Source of the DNA: Bolinopsis microptera
Lineage: Eukaryota > Ctenophora > Tentaculata > Lobata > Bolinopsidae
Direction: 5' to 3'
NCBI RefSeq assembly: GCF_026151205.1
Contig: NC_087072.1
Coordinates: 11,756,169-11,820,168, forward strand
DNA length: 64,000 bases
The notes beneath the pieces are model-generated. The model worked only from the letters and a program-made list of their open reading frames with translations. It ran no database searches and was not told the origin of the DNA. The translations under genes were made by a program, and so were the position numbers. This document shows, piece by piece, positions 1 to 11,892 of the stretch. Numbering within the stretch: the first letter of the stretch is position 1; every line of letters starts with the position of its first letter.

Positions 1-640
1 TTCACTCCGTCTTAATTATGTCTGACTCTATACAACATGGCGAAATCAGTTCTTCTGACGATCCCCCTGCTCCTCCTCCTCGTGTCACTTTGTACTTTAT
101 GTCGGGTACTTTTCCCACTCCACCTGTTGCCCCGACAGCTCCGACTCCGAATCCAAGTCTTCCTATCCAAAATGATATGGTGAGCAGCTCCTCTCCGGAT
201 GATTAGATTCGCTCCCTATCTTCATTTCCAGGTATGTATTGATCAGCTTTTCTCCACCGCCCCTGGGGGATGATAATCCCCCATAGTTATTCAATCCAGT
301 CTAAGTTTACTTTATAAATTCATTACTTTTCCACATCTATGAAATCTTTTCGTTTTTAGGTTGGAAGAATAGCGTAAAACCATTTGGATTCAACTGCTCC
401 TACTAGAATGTATTTACAACCTGGTAAGTCTCCAAGTCTCCGAGTCTCCTTCCAACATCGTTCCATTGTTTCTTTTACTGTGTATCTCTCTTGTTCCACT
501 GGTGTTCCTCTTAATTATCAACCTCTCTGCGTCTCTCTCTTCTTCTCACACCATGTCTCCGTCTTCCGCTCGTTTCCAACATTTTGGACAGTTCCCTGTA
601 TTATCGTACTGTCCGTCCCTCCAGCTTTCCATATCTGTGT
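1..640. other. Unassigned C/T-rich sequence, no recognised gene
   Basis: A short open frame at 18-206 on the plus strand encodes a Pro/Ser/Asp-rich peptide of 62 residues with no recognisable domain. A possible donor (CCAG followed by GTATGT) lies shortly after its stop. The rest is pyrimidine-rich and merges into the tandem repeats to the right. I cannot support a gene here. The frame could be an exon of a gene or repeat element extending left of the window. Confidence 0.3.
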
Positions 641-1020
641 CTTCTTCTAATGTTTCACGTGTCTCCTTCTAATGTGTCACGTGTCTCTTTCCAATGTCTC
701 CATGTATCTTCTTCCAATGTCTCCATGTTTCTTCTCCCAAAGTGCTCTCGATTCTCCTTCACAGGTCTCCGCGTGTCTCCTTTCATATGTCTCTTCCCAA
801 TGCCATGTGTCTTCGTCCAATGTCTCCATGTGTCTTCCTCCAATGTGCTCACGTGTCTCCTTCACAATTCTCCACGTGTCTCCTCCAAATGTTTCCATAT
901 GTCTCTTTCCAATGTCTCCATGTGTCTTCTTCCAATTTGCTCACGTGTCTCCTTCACAAGTCTCCACGTGTCTCCTTCACGTGTCTCTATGAGTCTTCCT
1001 CCAATATTTTAACGTGTCTT
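640..1020. repeat. Degenerate pyrimidine-rich tandem repeat
   Basis: Imperfect units of about 22-25 bp built on CTCCATGTGTCTTCTTCCAA and CTCACGTGTCTCCTTCAC recur through this stretch. Long frames stay open on both strands, as expected when a repeat unit lacks stops, so none is called as a gene. Confidence 0.6.
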
Positions 1021-1342
1021 TTTCATCCATCTTCCAGCTTCCTTTCAGCTTTTCATCAATTGTCCCTACGTACTGAGCAATGTGCATCAGTTCTTTTGGA
1101 CTATGTTTTCTTTTGGACTCTTCCCTGTTTGCTCTTTCACGTCTTTTTCTTGTCTCTTTCTGCAGGTCCCCATTATTTCTATTGTTGGAAACTCTCATTC
1201 TTCATGCCTGGGACTTTTATCCGTCTTCCTTTTTCATTCACTTTTTCTTTAAGTTTCGTTTCCCTTCTAGTTCCCGTTTTCTTCTTTTTCGACCATCCTC
1301 TCCAAGCTATCTATTCTTCGTTTCTGCTTCTCTATTTTTTCC
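1021..1342. other. Unassigned T-rich spacer
   Basis: Pyrimidine-rich DNA between two repeat blocks. I see no splice-supported exon, RNA gene or element here. Confidence 0.3.
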
Positions 1343-1675
1343 GATCCATGCTTCCATGTGACCTCCAATCCATCTGTCATCCAATCTGTCTTCGATCCAC
1401 ACTTCCATGCAACCTCCAATCCATGTGTCCTCCAATCTGTCTCCAAGCCATGCTTACATACGACCTCCAATCCATGTGTCCTCCAATCTGTCTCCGATCC
1501 ATGCTTACATACGACCTCCAATCCATGTGTCCTCCAATCTGTCTCCGATCCATGCTTCTATGTGACCTCCAATCCATGTGTCCTCCAATCTGTCTCCGAT
1601 TCATCTTTCTATGTGACCTCGGGTCCATCTGTCATCCAATCTGTCTCCGATCCAATGTCTCCGATCCAATGTCTC
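1343..1675. repeat. 51-bp satellite, about six copies
   Basis: The unit begins GATCCATGCTTACATACGAC and continues with CTCCAATCCATGTGTCCTCC and an AATCTGTCTCC end, 51 bp in all. Because 51 is a multiple of three, a 17-residue peptide repeat is read on both strands. This is a by-product of the unit length and not evidence of a protein. Confidence 0.85.
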
Positions 1676-1949
1676 CTCGTATCTCCTTCAAATGTTTATT
1701 CTTCGATATTTACCCTGGAATGATGTTTAATGCTCTGTTACCACTCACCATGTCCCAATATTATTTCCACTATTTACCACAAGTATTGCCACTGGAAACC
1801 CCCAAAATGGTTTTTGTTTTCCCCTTTCCTTTTCGATCACCAAGGTCCAACGCCCCTTTTAAATTCCTTGTATCGCCCAGCGAATTATTTTGGGCCCCGA
1901 TGGTTATTTCAAATACCACCTCACCCGTCCCATCCCCCTGCCCCATAGC

Positions 1950-2570
1950 ATTTCCACTATTTATCACCTTTCCATGCTCCAATAGTAATTCCCACATTTT
2001 CCTCTCCATGGCTCCAATGAAACCCCCACTATTTCCCCTCCCCCATGCTCCAATAGAAATTTCCCCATTTTTGTACCTCTCCCCGCTCCAATAGTAATTC
2101 CACTTTTCCCCCCTATCCCCTTGCTCCTTTTGAAAATTCCACTTTGTCACCCTCGCCATATCCTAGAAATTCCACATTGTACCTTCACGGGGGCCAAATT
2201 TTTAATTACTATGCCCCCCCCTTCACAGGGTCAATAGTAATTCCCTATTGTACATGTGTACCACCACCCCATAGAAATTTCCACTAGTCCCCACTGTCCC
2301 CCACCCCCAAATAGTAATTTTATTTGTCACCCTAGTACCCCACCCCCCAATGTAATTCCTAGTACCACTAGTCCCACCATCCAATAGAAAATTCCCTAGT
2401 CACCATGTACCACCCCCTCAATAGAAATTCATTTGTACCCTGTACCCCCACTCCAATAGTATTTCCCTAGTCACCATTTCCCCACCTCCCTGAAATTTTC
2501 AATGTCACCATATTTTCCACCACCCCCAATAGAAATTTTATAGTATTGCCCCCCAAAAAATTTTCCCCGG
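1950..2570. repeat. Decaying C-rich tandem repeat
   Basis: Irregular units of roughly 20-30 bp contain CCAATAGTAATT or CCAATAGAAATT followed by C-rich spacers. Regularity falls steadily from left to right, and the sequence ends in homopolymer runs. The gradual loss of order suggests a poorly resolved consensus of a real tandem array. Confidence 0.6.
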
Positions 2571-4760
2571 GGGATTCATATGAAAACAAAAAAAAAAAAC
2601 AAGCAAAGACGAACAACCGTTTAACTTCGTTTAATAGAGGAAATTAAATACTTTATAAAACTTTCAAATTAAGAACTTTTAAACGATAGCCTTCTTTTTT
2701 GAAAAAAATTGATATGGCTCGCCCCCGGTGCTCTTTTAAAAAAAAAACCACGGCCAATTTAACACATATTTTAATTTTCCCTTTTTTTTTTTTTTTTAAT
2801 CACCCCCTACAAACCATGTTTTTTTTGCCCTTATTTTCTTAAAACCCATTTTACATTTCTCACCCGTTTTTCTGGTTTTTTTTTTCATAAAACGTTCTCA
2901 ACCCCTTTTCCCCTATTTAATTACAAAAATATTTTTATTTTTCTTTCTTTCAAAATTTTTTTTTACCCCAAAAAACCCCCAAAAAAAAAGTTTTTTCATA
3001 CTGTTTTTTTCACATAGAAAAAAAAAATACCCTCCCCCCAAAAAAAAAACGGGCCCCAAAAAAAACCCCTTCCCCCAAAAAATCCCTTAAATTCCTTAAA
3101 TCCCTCTCTTTTTTCCCCCCTCCTTTCAAAGCCCCCCCTTTTTAAAAAATTTTATTTCCCTCCCCTTCCCCTCCTTTTTTTAATCCCCCCCTTCCTTTTT
3201 TTTTAAAAAAAAAAATTTACGTCAAAAAAAAAAAATTTACAACCCTGAATTTTTTTTCCACGGCCCCCCAATTGGGTTTGGGGGTAAAGATGCAGGGCCG
3301 GGTTTTTCTTTTAAAAAAAAAAAATAAATCCTTCCCCCCCATTTAACTCCCCTCTTTTAAAAAAACTTCAAAAACCTTTTTTCCCGAAATTTCCCCCCCC
3401 TTAAACAGTTTCCCCCCTTTTTTTAATTTTTCCCCCCTGTGGGAAAAAAAAAATTTTTAAAAAACAAAATTTTCCCCCAATTTTTGGCCTTTTAGAATTT
3501 TGCCCTTTGTTTTTTGGGCAAAAATTTTTTTTGTAAAATTTTTTTGTTTTTTTAAAAAAGGGTTTAAAATTTCCCCCCCTTTTTTAAAAAAAAAACTATT
3601 TTTTAAAAAAGGGGTTTTTGGGGATTTGTTGCGGGGGGGGGGGGGGGGGTTTTTGGTTTTGGGAAAAAAAAAAAAAAAAAATTTGGGGGGGGGGTGGAAA
3701 AACCCCAAAAAAAATTTTTTTTTGAAAAGCCCCTTTGGGGGGGGGGGTTTATTAAAAGGGGGGGGGGGGGGGGGTTTGGGGGGGGGGGGGGGGGAAAAAA
3801 AATTTTTTTCCCCGGGGGGGGGGGTTTTGGGGGGGGAATTTGGGGGGGGGGGTTTTTTGGGGTTGGGGGGGGGCCCCGGTTGGGGGGGGGGGCCCCGTCC
3901 CGGGCCGGGGGGGGGTTTTGGGGGGGGGGGGCCCAAAAGGGGGGGGGGGGGGGGCCCCGGTTTTTTGGGGGGGGGGGGGGGGGTTGGGGGGGGGTTTTTG
4001 GGGTGGGGGCCCTTTTTTTTTGTTTGGCCTTTTAAAAAAGGGGGGCCCCCCCTGGTGCCCCTTTTTTCGGGGTTTTGTGGGGGGGGTTTGGGGGTTTTTT
4101 TTGGTTGGTTGGTTGGGTTTTTTTGTTTTTGGGGGGGGGGGGGGGGGTTTTTTGAACCCTTGCCCCCGGGGGGGGGTTTTGCCGTTGGTGGGTTTTGTTT
4201 TTTCCCCCTTTTTTCCCCCGGCGGGGGGGGGGCCTTTTTCCCGCCCCAAAAATTTTTTTTCTTTTTTCCCCTTTTTTGTCCGGGGGGGGGGGGGTGGGGG
4301 GGGGGGGGGGGGGGGTGGGGGGGGGGGGGGAGGAAAGGGTTTTGTTTTTTGGGCCCGGAAAGGGGGGCGGGGGGGGGGGGGGGGGGGGGGGGGGGGTTTG
4401 GGGGGGGGTTTTGGAAAAGGGTTTTTTTTTTTCTTTTTTCTTTTTGGGGGGGTTTTTTTGGGTTTTTTTTTGGGGGGTTTTGGGGGGGGGGTTTTTTTGG
4501 GGGGGGTTTTTGGGGGTTGGGGGGGGGGGGGGTTTTTTTTGGGCGTTTTTTTTTTTGGGTGGAAGGGTTTGGGGGGGGGGGGGTTCCCGGGGGGGTGGGG
4601 GTTTTTTTTGGGGGGGGGGGTTTGGGTTTTTTTGGGGGGGGGGGGGGGTTTTAAAAAAAAAAAAAGGGGGGGGGGGCGGGGGGGGTTTTTGGCGGTTTTT
4701 TTTTTGGGGCCCGGGGGGGGGGGGTGTTGGGGGGGAAAAGGGGGGGGGTTCTCGTCCGTC
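2571..4760. other. Homopolymer-dominated low-complexity tract, probable assembly artefact
   Basis: About 2.2 kb consists almost entirely of runs of A, T, C and, from about 3630, very long runs of G interrupted by T-runs. No genes can be read. Frames of up to 384 codons encode only Gly/Phe or Pro/Lys strings. The flanks return abruptly to normal sequence at about 4750. I infer mis-assembled or mis-polished sequence over a G-rich tandem array, but real extreme low complexity cannot be excluded. Confidence 0.7.
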
Positions 4761-4839
4761 CAGGTGAGGTCCAACCCACAATCTCCATTGTATTCTCTTT
4801 CTCTAACTTTCCCTAACCACAGACCAGAACTGGATGTTC

Positions 4840-4902
4840 CACTTCCACTGCCTTATTACACAATACTGCCTTATTACACAATACTTGCCTTATTACACAT
4901 TA
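4840..4902. repeat. Short tandem repeat (about 18 bp x 3)
   Basis: Three near-identical copies of GCCTTATTACACAATACT run head to tail between the homopolymer tract and the SINE. Confidence 0.7.
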
Positions 4903-4929
4903 CTATCTAAAATCTATCAAATAATATAG

Positions 4930-5240
4930 ATCAAATAATCACGGCTTACAAGAGCATCCGCCTTCTGCGCGGAAGGTTCAGGGTTCGAATCCCAGTGTCA
5001 CCTAGTCTAGGGAGTAGCTAAAGATCCATTGGATCTATTCGATCTCCTCGGTCGACTCAGCCGAATGATAGGAAACTTAATTGAGGGTTAAATGAGGAGG
5101 GGTGCCTGTTGAAAGTTCAAGAAACTTCCTAGGATACCCCTTCAGTGCATACTGTAAACATATTACTATTCACTATTAACTATTACTATATAAGGTCCTA
5201 ATAATATTGTTGTTGTTCGTCATCACAATGATGATCTTAA
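4930..5240 (+). mobile_element. tRNA-derived SINE
   Basis: The head resembles a tRNA. A 5-bp anticodon stem TCCGC/GCGGA encloses a 7-base loop CTTCTGC, and a B-box-like GGGTTCGAATCCC follows. The 5' acceptor strand does not pair with the 3' side, so this is not an intact tRNA gene. A non-tRNA body follows and ends near a (TTG)n-like ATTGTTGTTGTT tract. Part of the body (GGTCGACTCAGCCGAATGAT) recurs inverted at 20193-20248, which supports a dispersed family. Confidence 0.65.
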
Positions 5241-6326
5241 ATCACAAGAGTGATTATTTTGTGTTTGGAATTTACGAGAGACTTGATTAAAAAATGGTAT
5301 GAGTTATGGGACTGTTTTTGTTTTGTTGGTACCAGGTACAGTGGTTGACAAAGCTCTGACGAAGCAACATAACCGGGGGTGTAGGAATTATTTCCTTCAT
5401 GAGGGGGCCAAAATCTTAGGGTTTTTCAAATTTAGCACGCGCTTTGGCCACAGCCTGAATTTCAAAAACAGCAAAACTTGTAAAAGGCCTAGCAATTTGG
5501 CAATAGAGATCATTTTCAAACACAGTTCCAAGAACGATTAAAATAATACGATTTTAAATGCTTATTAGGGCCTGCAAGCAGCCCTTGTGAAATAAGTGTA
5601 GTTCGAAATAGGGATGCATATTATAATCTCTCGAAAAAATTTCAAGGAATTTGCTTCCAGAATTGAAATCTAGCAATGTGAAATAATAAATACAGCAAGA
5701 TTTTGTTGTCCAATTTAACTATTTAAGGCCAAGGGTCAAAGGAAAAGTCCTGCAAACTTTGAAAAATATGCTTACAGTAATAATCTTACTCTCAAAGATG
5801 GTGCAACATGCAAGTAGGGAGAATCTGGAACAATTTTTGGAAAATTTGTTTTAAAGAATGAATTCTAGCAATGAGGAATGTAAATTTGGGCTACATGGGG
5901 CAAACTGTTTCCTGCTTATTTACTTGAAAATACTGCACACGGCATAAAAGAGTTATGTTACATAACTCTAGTTTTTGAAAATCGGCTAACGGCAAGTGGT
6001 TTAATTTGTGTTTTTTTACATATCCACGGTTATTTATCACAGCAGCAGCTCTATCTGAAATACATACAAGGTTTTCTAATTTGATCATGACACTTTATAG
6101 CTCCCAGACAGAGACAAATTTTCTTAAATTTGACTGTGGTTCCCTATTAATCTTCGCTGGAGATGTTTCTAATTTAAGTCGAGCTTAAACACCTTATATT
6201 ACGTACTATGGATCAATCAACACTATTGCAACCATAATTGATTGATTTAAAGACCTCGAGGGCCACCCATAATGGCTTTAAAACAGGGTTATTATATACA
6301 GGTATATAGGTAATATTAAAAATGAT
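5241..6326. other. Unassigned intergenic sequence
   Basis: Only short frames without recognisable domains are present. I see no RNA gene, repeat array or element boundary before the inverted terminus at 6327. Confidence 0.4.
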
Positions 6327-7206
6327 TACCTTACTCGGGAATATTATAGCGGGTTAATTTATGACTTGGAAAATTAATAACCGGGAAAAATATGGCGGAA
6401 TTTCCCAAAACCCGCCAAATTATCCCGGTCATGTATTTACCGGTGGCCGACCTTTCAAGTTTTTTTTTCAGAGGTCAACAAATTTTCAACCGAAATTTCT
6501 GTTTTTGTTACTTCTTAAAGAAGTTATTTCAATTTACAGTTACTGATATTACTCAGAAATAGAAAATAGACACGTCTAGTATTTAAAGGAAAATAAATCT
6601 ATAGCAATAATAAGTCAACTCTTCATTAAAGCGTATTCTCATTCTCATTATCGCTAATGTCCCCTCCATTATCATTATTGATATCCCCCTGCTGCTGACC
6701 GTCGAATTCGAAGTTGTATTGTTGTCTTAACAAGACTTTCATTTTGTCCGCTAATGGGGCTACTGCTCTGAAGGTCAGCCGGAGCTTAATTTCCTGCCCA
6801 CCGCTTGGTATTGGGGAACATCTTGGCTTTGCATCTTCAAGTGCTCCAGTAATCAATCCACCGTAGACCATGAAATAGTGGCACAGTTTACTCACTTCAT
6901 GGGCAAGAAAAGTGAGAATCACGGTCCACCCTGAAATCTGATTTCTATAACCAAATTGTGATTTTTATAACGAAATTATGGTAGCAACCGCCAATAAAGT
7001 TACAGCCCTCCATCCACTGCTTCAAAAGTCTTCTCTAGCACATATGAGACTTCAGGTAAAATACGATGATCACCACCCCCTTGGAACCCCATAATCTGAG
7101 TCGGCGGGTTTTTTTATGACTGGTAAAATTTTTGACCGGGAAAAATATGGCGGAATCTTCCAAAACCCACCACTTTATCCCGGTTATAATAATCCCGAGT
7201 AAGGTA
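6327..7206. mobile_element. MITE-like non-autonomous DNA element, about 880 bp
   Basis: The ends carry perfect 14-bp inverted repeats, TACCTTACTCGGGA at 6327-6340 and its complement at 7193-7206. Reading the outer TA as target duplication, the terminus is CCTTACTCGGGA. Just inside each end lies a related block that includes ACCGGGAAAAATATGGCGGA, a partly matched middle and TATCCCGGT. Each block is itself nearly palindromic. A minus-strand frame of 98 codons at 6626-6922 lies inside and matches nothing I know. No transposase is visible, so mobilisation in trans is inferred. Confidence 0.65.
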
Positions 7207-7249
7207 TATTTGAAATAATCATAAAGCAAAATTATGAATTTGGTTCGTA

Positions 7250-7858
7250 ACTAAAACATTTATGCAAATAACTCCGTCTTTCTACCTCAAATTTAACGGC
7301 TCCTTTTACTCCCAAGACGAAGGTGGCACCATGGGCTCCCCCCTCATCGTAGAACTAGCAGAAATACGCCTTGCCGAAATAGAATCCCTAGCCCTCTCCT
7401 CATGTCCTGACCCCCCTCATACCTACTCCCACTTTGTTGACGATGGCCTCGGATCTTTCAGAGACAGACAGAACGCAGAATCCTTCCTCAACTCCCTCAC
7501 CGAAGACCTCAAATTCACCCAAGAACACCCTTCTTCCAACGGAACCATACCTTTCCTCGACGTCCTCATCCACCCTAACAAGTCCACTTCATTCTACAGA
7601 AAACCCACCCACGCCAACCTCTACACCAAGTATTCCTCCTGCACTACCAACTCCTCCAAGAACGCTGTCATCCGATCCCTCACCAGAAGAGCCTACAACA
7701 TCTGTTCACCTCAACACCTCGAAGACGAACTACAGACTGTCAGACACGTTTGCCTTCAGAACGGCTTCCCTCCACTTCGCATCACCACCATCATGGACGA
7801 AGTTCACCGCAAATTCACCAACCCTCCTCGACACCGATCCCTAGCCGCCAAAAGGCCG
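7250..7858 (+). mobile_element. Penelope-like element, 5'-truncated reverse transcriptase part
   Basis: A frame running to 7858 encodes reverse transcriptase fingers, palm and thumb of the Penelope type. Visible motifs are TMGSPL, FVDDGLGSF (equivalent to the YVDD box), IPFLDVLIH, FYRKPTHANLYTKYSS and a CS-X-L thumb motif. The N-terminal half is missing. The frame is broken at about 7858 by a second retroelement, and the thumb resumes at 11893. C-rich codon use contrasts with the AT-rich inserted element and suggests independent origins. This is a dead copy. Confidence 0.85.
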
Positions 7859-8090
7859 CAATGATGTTGTGACAGAGCTGAATAAGGTTATTAAGGATAT
7901 GTGTAGCAAAGATTCTTGTTTTAATTACATTAGCACCCATAATTTATTTAACTATAATAGAAGTGGATTCAGGAAAGAATTTTATTTTGCCAGACCATCT
8001 GCAAAAATATCTGATAACTGTCACCTCAATACAAGCGGTGTTATTCGACTTGCTAAATTTCTGAAGTATTGGGCCCATAAGCAAGTTTGA
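7859..8090 (+). pseudogene. ORF1 remnant of the CR1-like element (SGNH/esterase-like C-terminus)
   Basis: About 77 codons remain in frame up to a TGA at 8088-8090. The end CHLNTSGVIRLAKF resembles the DG-x-HLN-x-x-G-x-x-x-LA block at the end of the esterase-like domain in ORF1 of some CR1 elements. Everything upstream was lost by 5' truncation, the usual result of incomplete target-primed reverse transcription. The assignment rests on this short motif and its position before ORF2. Confidence 0.5.
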
Positions 8091-8249
8091 ATTTTCAGAA
8101 AGATTGTTAACATTTATTTCATCTAGATAAGGGATAATTACACATTGTTCCTCATGTTTATTGAAGTTTTAGAAAGTTTTGTTATTATCTCATACAAATT
8201 TGCCAGTTCTGCAATTTATCTTATTCTGACAAGTTTATAGCAGCATAAA

Positions 8250-11200
8250 TTGGAAACATTTTCATGCTCTCACAGCAGTTCTTGCATTAACCCGTGCATT
8301 AGTAAAATCACAGTTTCATACCATGCCAAAAAGCTTGCAGTGGGACATTGCAACATGCAGGGAGGACTAACAGGTATGCCAAAATGTCTTGAAATCCAAG
8401 ATCTAATCTGGAAAGAGAAATTAGATGTTTTATGCCTGAATGAAACAAATCTTAAGTCGGATATTGACTCAGCCAGTCTAAACCTACCCAAGAATTTTAC
8501 TTTTATCCGCAAAGACCGTCCTAACGACAATGGTCATGGGGGATGTGGCATTCTCATCAGTGAGCACATAAAGTTTAAAATCATTCAACTAAACTTAGTT
8601 TTGCAATATGACCAAATCGAGGCTATTTGGATCCATCTTACAGATTGCAATATTTTCATCTGCTGTTTCTACAGATCTGAGTTGTTTAGTCCTCTTGACA
8701 AATTTTTAGATTATATGACAGACTGCATGATGAGTATAGGAAGTAAGAATGTTATTTGGCTGGGTGATGTAAATGTAGACCAAAACAACATCAGCAGTAT
8801 GAACTATAAGAAATTAGACATTACAATGAAAATGTTTGGAATGGTACAGGTAGTTCAGGATATTACCCGCATTGCTAAACTAGGAAACAGAATCACAAAG
8901 ACCACAATCGATGTTGTCATAACAAACACTTACTCCAAGTTTCTTTACTGCAAAGTCCTTGATGATTGTATAGGAGATCATCAGGTCGTAAAGTTCATTG
9001 TCGATTTCAATGTGCATAAGGCCTCAAAATTCAAGAAGTTACTAATAAGAGATCACAGCAAAATGAATGTTACTGCTCTTAAAGAATTTTTGGAAACTTG
9101 TGATTATAGACCAATAATAGATTCAACTAGTCTGAATGATGCAGTTGATGGTTTAAACGAACATATTGATCACTACTATGATCACTTCAGTCCAATTAAA
9201 CAAATTAAGTGCCATAGTGATTACATCCATAAGCCATCTCCAGAATTTTTAAAAAGTAAGAAGTTGAAAGGGAAACTCTACCGTAAAATTTTTAACACAC
9301 AACAAGAACAGACGTATACATCCAAATGGTCTTATACACTGTAATAAATGTGACTCATTATGGATGGCATATAAACGGCAGAGAAACTATTCAACCTATT
9401 TGTCTAGAATTAATAGGAAGACTAACTTAGCAACAGAACTGAAAGCCAAGTGTGCCATGAATGATCTAAAGGGTGTATGGAAAACGATAAAGACAGCATC
9501 AAATCTGCCTGTTAAAGCTAACAATATCAATAACAATCTTGATGCTGAAACCACCAATAAATATTTTGCTGAAATAGGTCCAAAGATCCAAGCAGAAGTG
9601 CAGCTGGAAAATGAAAATGAATTTCTATCTTATCTACAAAATGAGCAGATTGACAACGAGACCAGCTTGAATAGCTTTACTGAAATAACTGAGTCCAATA
9701 TCTTAGACTATGTGGCAAGTATCCCTTGTAGCAAATCCACTAATGATCATATACCATTGAGAGTGTTTAGACAAATTTTACCTGCATTTATTGCTCCATT
9801 AACACATCTTGTAAATTTGAGTTTATCCAGTGGCATCATGCCAAACAGCTGCAAGGTTGCAAAAGTCACCCCAATCCATAAGGATGGTGATACTGAGAAT
9901 CCTAGTAATTATCGACCAATCTCAATTTTACCGATTCTTGGAAAGTGCATCGAATTTTGTGTGAACTCCCAACTGACTCAATATCTTGATGAAAAGGGAA
10001 TACTTTCAGAGCATCAATATGGTTTCCGTAAAGATCACTCTACAACTTATCTCATGTTAGATCTGTTTGATCGTATATTTACTGCTAAGAACAGTGCCAA
10101 GCATCCTGCAATTATCTTCCTGGACATCAGAAAGGCATTTGATACTGTTAACCATGATATTCTCATTCAAAAGCTGAAGCATTATGGAATAAAAGATACT
10201 GCATTGAGCTGGTTTAGGAGCTTCCTCACAGATAGATTACAGCAAACTAGAGTTGGGAGTAGGATAAGCAGTTTACATTCATTGAATTCTGGAGTGCCTC
10301 AAGGAAGTATATTAGGACCAATTCTATTCAGCATTTTTATCAATGACCTGCCTAATGCATGCCTATTTTTCTAAACCTTATCTATTTGCTGATGACGGTG
10401 CATTATATTTTGACAATATATCTAGAGGAAACTATGGTAACATCAAACAAGAGTTGAAATTAGTTATCAGATGGCTTCAGGCTAATAAACTATCCCTGAA
10501 TAATGAAAAAACAAAACTAATGATCCTTGACTCTAAGCCTAACCTTGATGCCATCCTTGTTGAAATTTGTGATGACCTTACTTTGGTAATCTGTGAAACT
10601 AAATCCCATAAGTACCTTGGACTTATAGTTGACAGCAGATTGACATTTAATGAACATATTGATAACATTAAGAAAAAGATATCCAAAAGAATTGGTGCTA
10701 TGTATAGATCAAAAAAACTTCTCCGTCTTAAGTTCAGGAAGATGTTTGCTAATGCACTTATGTTGCCACATTTTGACTACTTAGACACCATCTGGTCAAG
10801 AACATATAAAAAACGACTAGGAGAGTTAGATATCATGTACAAAAAGGTTGCTAAAATAGCCCTAGATGTAAACATCAGAGAGAGGTCGGTTAATGTATAC
10901 AAAAATATGGGATGGCTTCCTCTCCATTTGAGACGACAGGTTCATCTTAGCTCATATATGTACCGTATAATCAATGAAACATGTCCAAAGCATTTTATCG
11001 GGAAATTCTCGTATATTTCTGGTGGATCACGTGAGGCAGAAAACTGCAATCTTTATACTCCTAAATCAAGATCTCACAAGGAGTTTAACTATCTAGGAAC
11101 TAAGGCCTGGAACATATTACCTAAGTCCCTTAGAGAGTGTGACGACGTTAAGAACTTTTCTAAGTTATACAAAGAAACTCTTATGAATATGGTGCTAACT

Positions 11201-11272
11201 GATGAGAATTACCAAGGGGATAACTCTTACGATAAATTCATGATCCCACCCAACACTAGCCAATGTATCTAG
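8250..11272 (+). pseudogene. ORF2 of the CR1-like element: APE endonuclease and reverse transcriptase, two frameshifts
   Basis: The first section (8250-9344) is an exonuclease-endonuclease-phosphatase domain with CNMQGG, a NET motif carrying the catalytic Glu, WLGDVNVD, IDVVITN and a C-terminal GDHQVV block. A frameshift near 9300-9320 moves translation to a second frame through about 10370. That part holds reverse transcriptase motifs KVTPIHKDGD, NYRPISILP, EHQYGFRKDHST, FLDIRKAFDTVNHDIL and SGVPQGSILGPILF. A second shift in a T-run near 10370 precedes the catalytic box FADDGALYF, and the thumb continues to 11272. With two frameshifts the copy cannot make a full protein. Its divergence looks low otherwise. 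Confidence 0.85.
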
Positions 11273-11892
11273 GCAGTTATGTTATTTCGGTTAATTTATC
11301 TCAGTGCATAAGTGAATCCAATCCATCCCCTGCAATCAAAGTATTTCCATGCCTATTAAGCTATTACAGGAAATTAGGAACATCAGTGGAAAGGTGCACT
11401 GTCAATCAGTATTGCTTCATACCTCCAGTCCTCCTGTTATGTGCAATTCTCACTGCTATGTATGCTCCTCATTTGTATCAATTATATTGATGCTACATTG
11501 TTATTGAATATGAAATAATTTTCAACCGTATTAATTTATTAACTTATTGTAAATAGCAAGTTTGACAAAGGGATTACGTTTATTTTACCCGGAGTTCGTT
11601 TAAGTTTAGTATTGTAAATAGTTAATTTGACGAAGGGAATACGTCTATTTTACCCTGAGTTATGTTTTAGTTCAATCTTGACACAATTTTAAAATTATAA
11701 TTTTATTATTTTATATATATGTATTGTCCATAACTAGGGTGGCCTGCTAACAGAACCATGATCTGCCTTGATTCATCCTTCAGCACAGAGAAAAGCTCCT
11801 TTTTTATACATTATGATTACAGAGGATCTGATATTTAGATATATATTGCTGTGCTGTAAAAATTGACTTTATTTATTTATTTATTTATTTAG

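Larger units (their letters stand above)
7859..11892 (+). mobile_element. CR1/L2-like non-LTR retrotransposon, 5'-truncated, inserted in the Penelope-like element
   Basis: The insert starts inside the 3' end of an ORF1-like frame, continues through an APE-type endonuclease/reverse transcriptase ORF2, and ends in a (TTTA)n microsatellite at about 11868-11892. The Penelope frame is interrupted exactly where this element begins and resumes where it ends. The 3' terminal GTGCTGTAAAAAT resembles GTGCCGTAAAAAT at the 3' end of the fragment at 34311-34855, so both likely belong to one family. I could not define a clear target-site duplication. Confidence 0.8.

Noticed and set aside
3457-4910. Long open frames of Gly/Phe and Pro/Lys on both strands
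   Set aside because: They are read through homopolymer runs and have no protein-like composition or domain.
8270-8530. Minus-strand frame opposite the retrotransposon endonuclease
   Set aside because: Antisense shadow of the ORF2 coding sequence.
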